A DNA stretch of 64,000 nucleotides from the NCBI RefSeq assembly GCF_000797495.1, contig NZ_JTGN01000011.1:203510-267509 (forward strand), written 5' to 3'. Source of the DNA: Robinsoniella peoriensis (GTDB taxonomy: Bacteria > Bacillota > Clostridia > Lachnospirales > Lachnospiraceae). A program made the position numbers and the translations under genes. The notes under the pieces are model-generated. The model did not search any database, had not been told where the DNA came from, and worked only from the letters and a program-made list of their open reading frames with translations. Positions 8,688-19,212 of the stretch are shown here, piece after piece (position 1 is the first letter of the stretch; each line of letters begins with the position of its first letter).

Positions 8688-10511
8688 TTACTTTTTCCAA
8701 TACTTCTGTATTTCACCTGTCCACTCGCCCTTGGCATAGACAAATTCATTTTTATCCAATGGAATACACTGATACCCCATTTGGTACAGCTTTTCCACTT
8801 CAGCGCTATTGCTAAAAATAATTGCCTGGTCATCTTCTCTTTCAGGAAGCTCCGGTATCACTTCATAACGGTTTAACATAAACTGATAAAGATAAAAGAT
8901 CTGGTGATCTGTCTTTTTTGTGGCATCATAAACATATAATTTCTTTGGCAATTCAACTTTATCTTCCATTTTCTGTACTAAAGCATATCCGGCATTGGCC
9001 TTCTTCATATTCTTTTTAGACGCATATTGATCAAAATAGACGCTGGTATATACATACTGGAACATACAGAGACCACACACAATCATTACCGGGATAATCG
9101 TTTTATTTTTTTTATATAAATAAATAATCAGTAAAAATACGACAATCGTTATTACACCACCTGGCAAGAAAGTCATTAAATCTACTTTTTGCCCTGGTTT
9201 TGAGAGTGACAAAGCAATAAATACTTCTTTTGTAACTCCATTATTTTTTATAAATGGTAAAATTGCACCTGACCAAAATACCTGCAGTATGATAAAGATA
9301 ATCAATGCAGGTTTAAAATAACGTTTAAACCAATCCAGATTTTTGTAACCACAAACAAATCCAACCATGATTCCCGGACCGAGATAAGGACCAAAGTAGC
9401 GGATGTACGTGATTGCTTTCATTGCATATATTTCCGTACCAAAACCATCTTTGACTCCCTCAATTACACCGGGAAGCCAGCTGATTGTTTGAGCTACAAT
9501 TGTCATTCCAACACAAGCTAATAAATAAACTGAAATTAGAAAATAAAGTTCTTTGTGCTCTAGTATCGTATGATTCTTGTTTTTTAACTTGTCCCGAAGC
9601 ATACCGAAAAATAACCAGGTCATGAAGACAAAACACAGAATCATGAAACCTCCTGTGAAAACTGAAATAGTATTCAGCTGACCCAGGAACACAGCTAATG
9701 CTGAAAACCAGGTGGTAGGATCCAGTATTTTAAAGTTAATAGAAACATTAATCGCTCCGTTACGAACAGTCTCTCCATTTTCAGCTGCCCATACAGTCTT
9801 TTGTACCAAGGCTACAAACTGATTACCTCCAAAATAACCGATAATGCCGCCAAACAATACAACCAGCTTAGATACAAGCCAACTTCTATATAAATAAAAA
9901 TATAGTAGTACCACAAACGCACAGGCAATCCATAAAGTCAATGCACGTGTATGAACTGTTAGACCATATGCCAGAGTTAACATTAGTATTCCTGTCAGGA
10001 TACTTGTTTTAACTTTCTGTCCGATACTCTTTTTTAATTCTAAAAAAAGTAAAGTTACAATCCAGGTTAATAGTATCAAAATATGTTCATTATAAGTTCT
10101 GTTCGGAAACGTCACCACCATATAAGAACAAGCTATAGAAAAGACACATAGAACCTTTCCATTTCGGATCTCAAAATGACGCTGCATAATAACAAAAGCA
10201 ACTACAGCAACAATAGCCTGCGCCAAAGATGCGCCAATCAACATGCACTTATATATTATGAAAGGATTATCTGTCAACTTAAACAGCCAGAAAAACAATC
10301 CATAAAATCCACTTCCATAATATCCAGCTTTCGAAATCACCGCTGACCAGTCTAATCCCGCAAAATGAGCTGCCCCTGACAGGGTTGCTATCTCGTCCGA
10401 TATCATACGTACCGGATATTCCTGTAAGCACAAATATACCCTTGGTAAAAACGCTATTAAAAAAGCTATGATCAGATAAATATAGTTATGTTTAGTAATT
10501 GTTTTCTTCAC
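8688..10511 (-). CDS. GT-C-fold (GT39-like) membrane glycosyltransferase
   Basis: 607 residues with about 12 hydrophobic segments. The first extracytoplasmic loop carries Asp39-Glu40 (RMISDEIA), the acidic pair expected of polyprenyl-phosphate-sugar-using GT-C enzymes. The last 110 residues are a small soluble domain (about 495-607), the same architecture as two other proteins of this operon. Probable role: transfer of a lipid-linked sugar to a glycan outside the membrane, with the GtrB-like enzyme encoded just upstream making the lipid-linked donor. Last gene of the operon before the terminator at 8624. Acceptor unknown. Confidence 0.72.
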   Translation of the reverse strand: MKKTITKHNYIYLIIAFLIAFLPRVYLCLQEYPVRMISDEIATLSGAAHFAGLDWSAVISKAGYYGSGFYGLFFWLFKLTDNPFIIYKCMLIGASLAQAIVAVVAFVIMQRHFEIRNGKVLCVFSIACSYMVVTFPNRTYNEHILILLTWIVTLLFLELKKSIGQKVKTSILTGILMLTLAYGLTVHTRALTLWIACAFVVLLYFYLYRSWLVSKLVVLFGGIIGYFGGNQFVALVQKTVWAAENGETVRNGAINVSINFKILDPTTWFSALAVFLGQLNTISVFTGGFMILCFVFMTWLFFGMLRDKLKNKNHTILEHKELYFLISVYLLACVGMTIVAQTISWLPGVIEGVKDGFGTEIYAMKAITYIRYFGPYLGPGIMVGFVCGYKNLDWFKRYFKPALIIFIILQVFWSGAILPFIKNNGVTKEVFIALSLSKPGQKVDLMTFLPGGVITIVVFLLIIYLYKKNKTIIPVMIVCGLCMFQYVYTSVYFDQYASKKNMKKANAGYALVQKMEDKVELPKKLYVYDATKKTDHQIFYLYQFMLNRYEVIPELPEREDDQAIIFSNSAEVEKLYQMGYQCIPLDKNEFVYAKGEWTGEIQKYWKK

Positions 10512-10585
10512 AATCGTTTCCTTTCATCTATACAGCCTCAAACATGACACTCTTATATCAAAAATAATTATTACCATATTTTTAA

Positions 10586-11536
10586 CTATTTTTCTGTCTT
10601 GTCATCCAATAAATTTGATTCTTTACAGATATAAATTGGCCGGTCTTTTACTTCTAAATAAGTCTTTGCCAAATATTCTCCCAATATTCCCATACAAAAT
10701 AATTGTATGCCACCAACAAATAAGATAATACAAGCCAAAGATGGCCAACCTGCTACCGGGTCCTGAAAAATCAAAGCTCTTAGAAAAATTATTATAACAA
10801 ACAAAAATGCCAATAAACAAAATAACAAACCTGAAATTGTTGCAATAGATAGTGGTACTATAGAAAATGCCACGATTCCTTCTATGCTATATAATAGAAG
10901 TTTCCAAAATGACCATTTGGTTTCTCCTGCAACCCGTTCTACATTTTCAAATTCCAACCATTTTGTATTATACCCAACCCAGCCGAATAATCCTTTTGAA
11001 AACCGGTTGTACTCTTTTATTTCTAACAGGCTATTTGCAAACTGCCTGGTCATTAAACGATAATCCCTGGCACCATCCACAATTTCTGTCTTTGATATTC
11101 GATTTATAATGCGGTAAAACCTCCGGGCGAAAAACGACCTTATAGGAGGTTCACCTTTTCGGCTTACACGTCTGGTGGCAACAGAATCATACCCTTCTTC
11201 TTTAATAGCTTTCATCATCTCAGGCAATAGACGAGGAGGATCCTGCAGATCCACATCCATAATTACGACATAATCTCCTGTCGATTTTGAAATACCGGCA
11301 AAAATTGCCGCTTCTTTTCCAAAGTTTCTGGAAAAAGAAATATATTTAATTTGATGATCCTTCTCTGCAAATTCTTTTGCAATTTTTAGTGTTTGGTCTT
11401 TAGAACCGTCATCTACAAAAATAATTTCAAATTCAAACTCACTCATATTTTTTTCGACTGCACATATTTCTTTGTAGAAATATGGTATCGCTTCTTCTTC
11501 ATTGTAGCATGGGACTACAACTGATATTTTTTCCAT
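10586..11536 (-). CDS. Family 2 glycosyltransferase, GtrB-like
   Basis: 316 residues. VVPCYNEEE, DDGSKDQT and DVDLQDPP mark the GT2 GT-A domain; two C-terminal transmembrane helices (about 230-255 and 267-290) follow. It is close in layout to the enzyme at 3479-4420 and probably makes undecaprenyl-phosphate-sugar for the GT-C proteins encoded on both sides. ATTTTTTCCAT region shows a GGAGA ribosome site before the ATG. Confidence 0.87.
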   Translation of the reverse strand: MEKISVVVPCYNEEEAIPYFYKEICAVEKNMSEFEFEIIFVDDGSKDQTLKIAKEFAEKDHQIKYISFSRNFGKEAAIFAGISKSTGDYVVIMDVDLQDPPRLLPEMMKAIKEEGYDSVATRRVSRKGEPPIRSFFARRFYRIINRISKTEIVDGARDYRLMTRQFANSLLEIKEYNRFSKGLFGWVGYNTKWLEFENVERVAGETKWSFWKLLLYSIEGIVAFSIVPLSIATISGLLFCLLAFLFVIIIFLRALIFQDPVAGWPSLACIILFVGGIQLFCMGILGEYLAKTYLEVKDRPIYICKESNLLDDKTEK

Positions 11537-11559
11537 TTTTCTCTCCTTGTACGCAATAC

Positions 11560-13137
11560 TTATTGTAGCTGATATACATTACCATAGTTAGGGCTATATA
11601 AATATTGTGCTGTCGAATATCTAGTATATAATTGTAATATTTGCTGTATAATTTCATCTTGATCTAATGTAGCTGATACATAAATCTGTATTTTATCAAA
11701 ATCTTTATATTTATTCATCTCTAAAATATTAATCTGATTATTTGGAATAAATACCAGATTGTTATAATTGTCTAATTCTAAATAACTAGACATTAATTTC
11801 CACTGCTGATTATCATAAATACAAAGTAATGTATCAGGACTACTTTCTTTGGAAATCTCTATATTTTTACCTTCTTCTTTAAACATATAGGGTATTCCTA
11901 ATTTATAACTATAACTCATAAAAAAAGAACTTATAATTAGAATAGCTATGTATTCTTTATGTAACATTTTATTGCCTTTTATCTGAATGAACTCCCAATA
12001 AATAATTAAAATAAATGAGATCCAAATAAAGGGGTAAATACAAAACACATATCTATCAGTTAAATATGGAGATATTTTAACCACCAATAAAAAGTATGTA
12101 ACTACAGGAAATATTAAAACCATATAATTTTTGAAAACCCAAAATAGTCTTACTTCTATTTTCTTTAAATTTAGACTAACAGTCAATAATATTAAAATCA
12201 CCAGAATAGCTGTACTCAATCTGCTCCCAAAAATTTGGTTCTTAATTATTTCAAAATATGTTGCTAATCTGTTTCCAAAATCTGAACTTGCTAAATTTTG
12301 AAACGATTCTATTCCTCTGTACCCATTTCCAAAAATTTGTGTTATCATTGATGGAAAAATTATTATTGATAGAATACCTGAAATTGCTAATGATATACAA
12401 TATTTTAAAACATCCTGCCAATATTTTTTTCTTATCAAATGTAAACCAAAAAATAAACATATGAAAAACAAAAAAATCAAAAAATAATATTGAGTCAAAG
12501 TTCCACAAATTGACACAATTGTAAGTAAAACATAGAATTTATAATCTAATTTTTGCTTCTTATAATATTTTAAATGTAAAAACGATACGCTTAAAACCCA
12601 TATAGATAAAAATACATACATCCTAATAAAAAGTATGCTATTGATTGTTCCGGGTGATAAAGCAAATGTAGCTGCTACAATCAATGATAATATACTTTTT
12701 TTACTAATCTCTTTTGTTATAAAATAAACTAAAATAGTAACAAATAAAGCTAAAAAAATATTAATTCCTATTCCTATCCATTTAGTAAAAATACCTGGTA
12801 TTAATGAAGATACTGTATGAACTAGCGTATAATAAAAAGGAGGATGTACATCTCTACTTTGATTTTCCCAGACCCCCTTATAATCAAAGCGAGTCTCCTG
12901 ATCTACAACAAAACACTTTAGAAAAGGATTTGTATTAGTATAAATTTTACCATTCTCTATAGGATCACTTAATCCAAATACACCATTTGATAACTGATAA
13001 GTTAAATATTCATCTATATGAAAAGCTTCTTTTTTATTACCTGCATACATATATATAACTGATTGAAATGTTAAAATCGCAAGCATTATAAAAATAATAT
13101 TTTTATTTGTCCTCATAATATTTTTCATCTTTTTCAT
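11560..13137 (-). CDS. GT-C-fold (GT39-like) membrane glycosyltransferase
   Basis: 525 residues, about 11 transmembrane segments, very AT-rich. Asp42-Glu43 in FHIDEYLT and a downstream DVHPPFYY motif are those of GT39-type mannosyl/arabinosyl-like transferases using polyprenyl-phosphate donors. A short soluble C-terminal part follows. Only 3 bases separate its start from the glf stop, so the two are co-translated. It might add galactofuranose-independent side sugars; the donor cannot be told. Confidence 0.72.
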   Translation of the reverse strand: MKKMKNIMRTNKNIIFIMLAILTFQSVIYMYAGNKKEAFHIDEYLTYQLSNGVFGLSDPIENGKIYTNTNPFLKCFVVDQETRFDYKGVWENQSRDVHPPFYYTLVHTVSSLIPGIFTKWIGIGINIFLALFVTILVYFITKEISKKSILSLIVAATFALSPGTINSILFIRMYVFLSIWVLSVSFLHLKYYKKQKLDYKFYVLLTIVSICGTLTQYYFLIFLFFICLFFGLHLIRKKYWQDVLKYCISLAISGILSIIIFPSMITQIFGNGYRGIESFQNLASSDFGNRLATYFEIIKNQIFGSRLSTAILVILILLTVSLNLKKIEVRLFWVFKNYMVLIFPVVTYFLLVVKISPYLTDRYVFCIYPFIWISFILIIYWEFIQIKGNKMLHKEYIAILIISSFFMSYSYKLGIPYMFKEEGKNIEISKESSPDTLLCIYDNQQWKLMSSYLELDNYNNLVFIPNNQINILEMNKYKDFDKIQIYVSATLDQDEIIQQILQLYTRYSTAQYLYSPNYGNVYQLQ

Positions 13138-13140
13138 ATC

Positions 13141-14235
13141 TTACAGTTCCTTTTCCACACACTCCAATGCCTGTTGAATGACATTATGCATATCATAATA
13201 TTTGTATTCAGCTAATCTACCCCCAAAAATCACCTTTTTTTCTTTGTCCGCCAACGCTTTATATTTTGCAAACAACTCACTATTTTTATCATCATTAATC
13301 GGATAATATGGTTCTGCCCCATCTTCCCATTGTTTTGGATATTCTTTTGTAATAACTGTTTTCTCTTGCTCACCAAATTCAAAATGCTTATGTTCAATTA
13401 TTCTGGTATATGGAACTTCAAATTCTGTATAGTTAATTACAGCATTTCCCTGATAATTTTCCTCATCAATTATTTCCGTCTCAAAATCCAGACTTCTATA
13501 TTCCAGAGTACCATAATAGTGATTATAGAATTCATCAATCATTCCAGTAAACACTGTCTTTTTTGCGATGGAATCTAGTTCCGACCGAACAGCAAAATAA
13601 TCTGTATTTAAGTGAACTTCGCTACCTTCTAACATTTTTTCAATGATCTGCGTATATCCTCCTATAGGAATACCTTGATACAAATCATTAAAATAATTGT
13701 TATCATAAGTAAAACGAACAGGAAGGCGTTTAATTATAAAACTTGGTAGTTCCGTACACAATTTCCCCCATTGCTTCTGTGTATAACCCTTCACCAATTT
13801 TTCATAGATATCTTTTCCTACCAACGAAATTGCCTGTTCTTCTAAGTTTTTCGGATCTGTAATACCGCTCTCCTCAATCTGATCAATAATTTTTTTCTTT
13901 GCCTGATTAGGTGTAACCACCCCCCACATTTTATTAAATGTATTCATATTAAAAGGCATATTAAATATTTCTCCTTTATAATATGCAACTGGAGAATTTG
14001 TATAACGATTAAATTCAGAAAACTGATTTATATAATCCCATACTTTTTTATTACTTGTGTGAAAAATATGGGCACCATATTTATGAACTTGAATACCCTC
14101 TATTTCTTCTGTATATATATTACCTCCTATATGGCTTCTCTTGTCAATAACTAGACATGATTTTCCTTTTTTTATTGCCTCATGGGCAAATATAGCTCCA
14201 AACAAACCCGCTCCTACTATCAAATAATCATACAT
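13141..14235 (-). CDS. glf: UDP-galactopyranose mutase
   Basis: 364 residues, the normal length. FAD-binding GAGLFGA at residues 7-13, IDKRSHIGGN, and HKYGAHIFHT are the hallmark motifs; RLPVRFTYDNNYFND and the Arg/Tyr-rich C-terminal part complete the family pattern. It converts UDP-galactopyranose to UDP-galactofuranose, so at least one glycan made here should contain galactofuranose. No obvious separate galactofuranosyltransferase of GlfT type is seen; one of the GT2 or GT4 enzymes in the operon could act. Confidence 0.95.
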   Translation of the reverse strand: MYDYLIVGAGLFGAIFAHEAIKKGKSCLVIDKRSHIGGNIYTEEIEGIQVHKYGAHIFHTSNKKVWDYINQFSEFNRYTNSPVAYYKGEIFNMPFNMNTFNKMWGVVTPNQAKKKIIDQIEESGITDPKNLEEQAISLVGKDIYEKLVKGYTQKQWGKLCTELPSFIIKRLPVRFTYDNNYFNDLYQGIPIGGYTQIIEKMLEGSEVHLNTDYFAVRSELDSIAKKTVFTGMIDEFYNHYYGTLEYRSLDFETEIIDEENYQGNAVINYTEFEVPYTRIIEHKHFEFGEQEKTVITKEYPKQWEDGAEPYYPINDDKNSELFAKYKALADKEKKVIFGGRLAEYKYYDMHNVIQQALECVEKEL

Positions 14236-14327
14236 AATATTTTACATCTCCCTTTTCATAATACTCAAACTCACTCAAGAATAGAAATATCTCTTTCACT
14301 TTTGCTCATATATTGATTTAATAAATA

Positions 14328-14837
14328 TTACAACTCATTTTCCCATTCTGATCTTAATAATCTTAACCACAAAACATCACGGTATTTTCCATGTAAATAA
14401 AAATGCTCTTTCCATATTCCTTCTTTGATAAAACCAATTTTCTCATAAAACCTTAAAGCCCGTTTATTATCACATAAAACATCCAAATAAATTCTATTTA
14501 ATTGCAAATCATCAAAAGCAATACGTAAAATATCTTTTGTGGCTTCTTTAGCAAGACCTTTTCCAATTGAGCACTTCCTAAAAGATACTGCATATTCTGC
14601 AGTAGCATCCCTTTTGTTAATATTCTTGAGACTGATTGTCCCCATATATTCATCCATATTATTACATACCGCATAATGAATATTATTCAAATCTGACTCA
14701 GATTTTTTTATAAATAACTCACAATCTTCTAATCTCATATTAGCAAAATCATTTCTTAAATAATACGTAACATCGCTATCATGCATCCATTCCAACATAA
14801 AAGGAGCATCCTTTTTATTCAATTTTCTAAGTATCAT
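14328..14837 (-). CDS. GNAT N-acetyltransferase (RimJ/RimL type)
   Basis: 169 residues. The acetyl-CoA-binding motif is seen around GKGLAKEATKDILRIAF, followed by the RIYLDVLCDN and FYEKIGF segments of this family. In sugar clusters such proteins acetylate amino groups of nucleotide sugars (PseH-like). With fdtA and fdtB in the same operon it is a candidate for acetylation of dTDP-3-amino-3,6-dideoxyhexose, an alternative to the left-handed beta-helix acyltransferase at 24670. A protein-modifying role cannot be excluded. Confidence 0.78.
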   Translation of the reverse strand: MILRKLNKKDAPFMLEWMHDSDVTYYLRNDFANMRLEDCELFIKKSESDLNNIHYAVCNNMDEYMGTISLKNINKRDATAEYAVSFRKCSIGKGLAKEATKDILRIAFDDLQLNRIYLDVLCDNKRALRFYEKIGFIKEGIWKEHFYLHGKYRDVLWLRLLRSEWENEL

Positions 14838-14903
14838 ACATAAATCTCCATATTCAATATAAAATCAATCAATTATTAGATATAAAAACTCTATTAAATG
14901 GGT

Positions 14904-16676
14904 TTATTTGCTGTCAAAAAAAAGAGTAAAAACATTTGTATTTCCAATAATTTCATATTTTGTTGCCAGCTTATCAAAAACTTTTGAGTTATTATCCATT
15001 ACCAAAAAAAGATCACTTCTATCTTTATAATCAATTACTTCTTTTTCATTTATAATTTCTATGGTGTTACCAGGAAAATAAAATTGTAAATATTTTATAT
15101 TAATATCACCTGAACTGGAAGCCTCATCATTAGAATCCTTTATATAAGCGATTTTATAATCATCCTTTTGATTGCTTTTTATTAGTTCAATAATTCGACC
15201 AATATTATTTTGTGCCTCTTCTTGTTGATAAAGAGCACCTGAAAAACTGGATAACCACCCCCAGGAAACTATTACAAGGAAGAAAGTAATCAGAAAATTA
15301 TAAATTGCATTTTTATTTTTTCCTGTATTTATAATCCATATAATGCAACCCGGCAATAATAAAAGCAAAGTAATATAAAAAGAAAGATTTGGTACATCAG
15401 ATGCATATTTAAAGAAAAAATAAATAGTTGATGAACAAAATCCATTAAATATTTTAGAATTTGCCTCTATAAATCCTGTATTTACAACAAAAGATAAAAT
15501 CAACAAAATAAGAATCTGAGGTATGACAAATCTTTTCGACTTTTGACTTACAATCAAATCTGTCAAACCATAAAATATTATTAAACCAAAAGCAGGCTCC
15601 ATATATCTTCCATAGACTAATACATCCAATCTTCCTGCATTATTATACATTGAAATTGCATCAATTACAAAGAGAGAAAGAAAAGCCAAAAATGCAAATA
15701 AAGAAACTAATTGATTATTATTATATTTCTTAAATTTTGTCTTAAATAAATTAATTATAAGTAATAGCACATCTCCACCTAGTACCCATAAACCTCCTAA
15801 GCCAATGAGTAAAGTGGAAACTCCAATGTAGTAAAATTTTCCTGCAATACTTTGTAAAAAGTTTAAAAACCCATTCTTTGTAAATAAAATAGAATGTAAT
15901 TTACCTGCCTGCCCCCCAAAATCATTCATAGATGCTAATTCAGGATTCGTAAAAACATTAGCTATAATATTGGTTTTAACTATATTTCCAAAAATAAATA
16001 AAGTTGCAAATATAACAAATGAACTTAACAGTACTTTTTTATTTACTTTTTTACTTAAACTATTAAATATAATTAATACCAAATACACCAATACTACCCC
16101 AATCATTCTTTGGTGAACAAAATACATATAAACAGCAACTAATATTCCCGTTGCATAATTCCAAAATTTTGCTTTTTCTACGTTTAAAATAAAAATATAG
16201 AAAAGTAGCCACACTAGCAAATATAATAATGTCTCAGACCACGCAACTTGAGCTTGAATAATATTATTGGTATAAAACGTTATTGCAAAGCAAATAAAAT
16301 AAGACTTCAGCTCAGAGATTTGAGGATACAGTTTTTTCATACAGCAAATTGAAATGATATAACTGGCAAGAATAAACAGCGCATTAAATATTATTGCAAT
16401 ATGATACATAGCCGTAGGTGTTATATTCAGCCAATATAAAGGAACCAGTAGCAAACTATAACCAAATGCATAATATGGTGCGGTCGGCAAAAGTCCAGAC
16501 CAAGTATGACCAGCTATATGTGAAGCTATACCCCAATATCCAAATTCATCATTTATAACTACTATTCCATTTAATTTAGCGATATCTTTTAAAAAAAAGA
16601 ATAATAAAAATAAACATAACCCGGACAATATAATATGATTTGATTTGATTTTATTAATATTACAAAAACTTTGCAT
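14904..16676 (-). CDS. Multi-spanning GT-C-like membrane protein
   Basis: 590 residues with about 12-13 hydrophobic segments; Asp43-Glu44 (VVINDEFGYWG) in the first external loop fits a GT-C catalytic acid. The last 85 residues form a soluble domain with a YIK...LQF.FPGN..EII pattern. The same order of motifs occurs in the N-terminal 550 residues of the 1253-residue protein at 20856-24617, so the two are paralogs inside one operon. It may be a lipid-linked-sugar transferase or polymerase; no direct evidence chooses between these. Confidence 0.62.
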   Translation of the reverse strand: MQSFCNINKIKSNHIILSGLCLFLLFFFLKDIAKLNGIVVINDEFGYWGIASHIAGHTWSGLLPTAPYYAFGYSLLLVPLYWLNITPTAMYHIAIIFNALFILASYIISICCMKKLYPQISELKSYFICFAITFYTNNIIQAQVAWSETLLYLLVWLLFYIFILNVEKAKFWNYATGILVAVYMYFVHQRMIGVVLVYLVLIIFNSLSKKVNKKVLLSSFVIFATLFIFGNIVKTNIIANVFTNPELASMNDFGGQAGKLHSILFTKNGFLNFLQSIAGKFYYIGVSTLLIGLGGLWVLGGDVLLLIINLFKTKFKKYNNNQLVSLFAFLAFLSLFVIDAISMYNNAGRLDVLVYGRYMEPAFGLIIFYGLTDLIVSQKSKRFVIPQILILLILSFVVNTGFIEANSKIFNGFCSSTIYFFFKYASDVPNLSFYITLLLLLPGCIIWIINTGKNKNAIYNFLITFFLVIVSWGWLSSFSGALYQQEEAQNNIGRIIELIKSNQKDDYKIAYIKDSNDEASSSGDINIKYLQFYFPGNTIEIINEKEVIDYKDRSDLFLVMDNNSKVFDKLATKYEIIGNTNVFTLFFDSK

Positions 16677-16691
16677 AAATCTCCTTCAATA

Positions 16692-18107
16692 TTACTTTTT
16701 CTTTTTAAATAGAAATTTCAATTCATTACGGTATAAATAAATCATGATACCAATTACGCTAATTGCTAAAGTACCACTTATTAAAACGCTATTTTTAAAA
16801 ACTAGTCTCCATAACACACTATAAATAACCACTATCATTGTACATGTAAAAAATTTGTTTGAAATACTAATCAATTCCATTTTCGTTAATACAATAATAC
16901 AAACAACCACTGATACCACGTAACCAACTAATGTACCTATAGCCGCACCTTCTATTCCTATTGTAGGTATAAGTACAGCATTAATAATAACATTCAGTAA
17001 TGCTCCACCCAATAAAATAAACATATTCGGCCAAGTCTTTTTAATAATAAGAAATTGATTACAAGCAATCTGAAATAACATCAATAATAAAGGTGCCGCA
17101 AATAAGTATGGCGCCACTATAGCTCCTTCCACATACGAACCCGTGAAAATAATCTTAAAACCAAGTTCACTAAATACAGCCATAATAATACTACAAGAAA
17201 AAGTAATTATACCCAAATATTCAAATATTTTTGATGTTAATTCGACTTGATCATTATCTTTCATAGTAGAAAAGGCAAAATATTGCCAACCTCCAGCAAA
17301 AGCAGTATATATAAGTTGACTAATCTGTCCTATCTTTCCACCTATTGCATAAATACCTGTATAATCAGCACCTATAATTTTGGTTATCATCAGACGATCA
17401 CTTGAATTAAATATCCAATATATTAGAAAATTAGGAACTAATGGTAACGCTATTACTAACATTTGTTTAATGTATTTAAATTTTATGCTTTTAAAACTGA
17501 ACCACTTTCTATTTAATACAGCAAAAATAATTTCTGTAAAACAAGCCGATATTACACCAGCCAGTGGCAACGCAATAAGATACATCTTATTTATTAACAA
17601 AGGAATAGATATGCTATAAGAAATAATCGGACTTATCGTATTAATTATTAAGAAACGTTTTCTTTGATTATTCATCCTTGTTGGTGCAGAAACAATCGTA
17701 TTTGTAGATCCAATCAATATACTGATAGCAGATAAAAAAAGCAGATTCATATACTGGGGAGAATCAAAAAATAAATTTGCAAATTGTTTGCGAAACATAA
17801 TTAATATTCCAAAGATAATAACTGATGTTATAATGGTAAATCCAAATGCACTTGAACATATTGCTTTTTGATATTCTTTATCATCTTTATCAAAAAACAT
17901 CCGAAACATCGCATCATACATGCCCATTATTGCTAAGGCAGAGCCAAATGATATTACCACAGATGACATATCGTTTAACCCAAAATAAAATGTGTCCGGC
18001 ATTAGTCTAGTTATTATAGGCAACATTAATAAAGGTACTGCCTTACTTAGTACACTACCTAAGCCATATATCAAAAAATTTTCTAAAAATAATTTAAGTC
18101 TGTTCAT
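16692..18107 (-). CDS. Wzx-type polysaccharide flippase
   Basis: 471 residues with about 12-14 transmembrane helices and no large soluble domain. The N-terminal FLIYGLGSVLSKAVPLLMLP and the internal IFNSSDRLMI-like segment are typical of MOP-superfamily O-antigen/capsule flippases. Probably moves the undecaprenyl-linked repeat unit of this operon across the membrane. A second flippase gene at 52990 and an ABC exporter at 39064-40587 suggest at least three separate glycans. Confidence 0.88.
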   Translation of the reverse strand: MNRLKLFLENFLIYGLGSVLSKAVPLLMLPIITRLMPDTFYFGLNDMSSVVISFGSALAIMGMYDAMFRMFFDKDDKEYQKAICSSAFGFTIITSVIIFGILIMFRKQFANLFFDSPQYMNLLFLSAISILIGSTNTIVSAPTRMNNQRKRFLIINTISPIISYSISIPLLINKMYLIALPLAGVISACFTEIIFAVLNRKWFSFKSIKFKYIKQMLVIALPLVPNFLIYWIFNSSDRLMITKIIGADYTGIYAIGGKIGQISQLIYTAFAGGWQYFAFSTMKDNDQVELTSKIFEYLGIITFSCSIIMAVFSELGFKIIFTGSYVEGAIVAPYLFAAPLLLMLFQIACNQFLIIKKTWPNMFILLGGALLNVIINAVLIPTIGIEGAAIGTLVGYVVSVVVCIIVLTKMELISISNKFFTCTMIVVIYSVLWRLVFKNSVLISGTLAISVIGIMIYLYRNELKFLFKKKK

Positions 18108-18114
18108 ATCACAC

Positions 18115-19212
18115 CTATTGGAATGTATTCAAAGAATCTATGATATATTGAATGCGTTCTTCTTCCATCCCATAATACATAGGGATACTGATAACTGTTT
18201 CTGAAATTTGCTCTGCTATTGGTAAACTTCCCTTTTTTATATTCAGACTTTTATATGCCTCCTGTAAATGAATCGGAATTGGATAATGAATCGTTGTTGC
18301 TATCCCCTTACTATTCAGATACATCTCTAAATCATTTCTTCTGTCAGTACGCAAAACAAATAAGTGGTATACATGATCTCGATCCAGATTCTCATTTGGT
18401 AATACTAAATGCTCGTTTTGGATACCATTCTTATATTTTGATGCCAACTCTATTCTAAATCTATTCCACTCGTCCAATCTTTTTAATTTAATTCTCAAAA
18501 TACCTGCCTGAATTTCATCTAACCGTGTATTACTTCCCTGATAAATATGATGATATTTTTCAAGCGAACCATAATTCCCCAATGCTCTTACTTTTTCTGC
18601 TAAAGCTTTATCATTTGTGACTACAGCTCCTGCATCTCCCAAGGCTCCCAAGTTTTTTCCTGGATAAAAACTAAAGCCCGCTGCATCCCCTAGACTTCCG
18701 GTACGTTTTCCCTTATAACGTGCCCCATGTGCCTGTGCACTATCTTCAATTACTTTAAGATCATACTCTGCAGCAATTTTCATTATCTCATCCATATCCG
18801 CAGGGCAGCCGTACAGATGAACAGCAATTATCGCTTTTGTATTCGATGTTACTTTTGCTTCTATTTTAGATGAGTCTATATTATAATTCTCAATATTTGG
18901 CTCAACAAATACCGGTGTTGCACCTGTGTAAGATACCGCCAGAGCTGTTGCAATAAAAGTATTTGATGGTACAATAACTTCATCTCCCGCTCCTATGCCA
19001 TAAGCTCTTAATATTAAATATAATGCGTCCAAACCATTTCCACAACCAACACAATATTCTACTCCGCAGTAATCTGCAAACTCTTTCTCAAATTCCTGTA
19101 TTTCATTACCCCCAACAAAATAATTCTTATGAAATACTTCTAATAATTTATCTGATATTTCTGTATTTAATTCTTTATGCATCGGTTCAAAAGATACAAA
19201 TGGTACATTCAT
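18115..19212 (-). CDS. fdtB: dTDP-3-amino-3,6-dideoxyhexose transaminase (DegT/DnrJ/EryC1 family)
   Basis: 365 residues. PLP-binding lysine is in the FSFYPGKNLGALGDAG segment, and GNGLDAL, PSNTFIATALA, DSAQAHGA and the NTRLDEIQAG motif match FdtB/QdtB-type sugar aminotransferases that act on dTDP-3-keto-6-deoxyhexose with glutamate as amino donor. Its direct partner FdtA is encoded immediately upstream with no gap, which supports this over other DegT members. The sugar could be Fuc3N or Qui3N; the ketoisomerase type decides and cannot be read reliably. Confidence 0.85.
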   Translation of the reverse strand: MNVPFVSFEPMHKELNTEISDKLLEVFHKNYFVGGNEIQEFEKEFADYCGVEYCVGCGNGLDALYLILRAYGIGAGDEVIVPSNTFIATALAVSYTGATPVFVEPNIENYNIDSSKIEAKVTSNTKAIIAVHLYGCPADMDEIMKIAAEYDLKVIEDSAQAHGARYKGKRTGSLGDAAGFSFYPGKNLGALGDAGAVVTNDKALAEKVRALGNYGSLEKYHHIYQGSNTRLDEIQAGILRIKLKRLDEWNRFRIELASKYKNGIQNEHLVLPNENLDRDHVYHLFVLRTDRRNDLEMYLNSKGIATTIHYPIPIHLQEAYKSLNIKKGSLPIAEQISETVISIPMYYGMEEERIQYIIDSLNTFQ

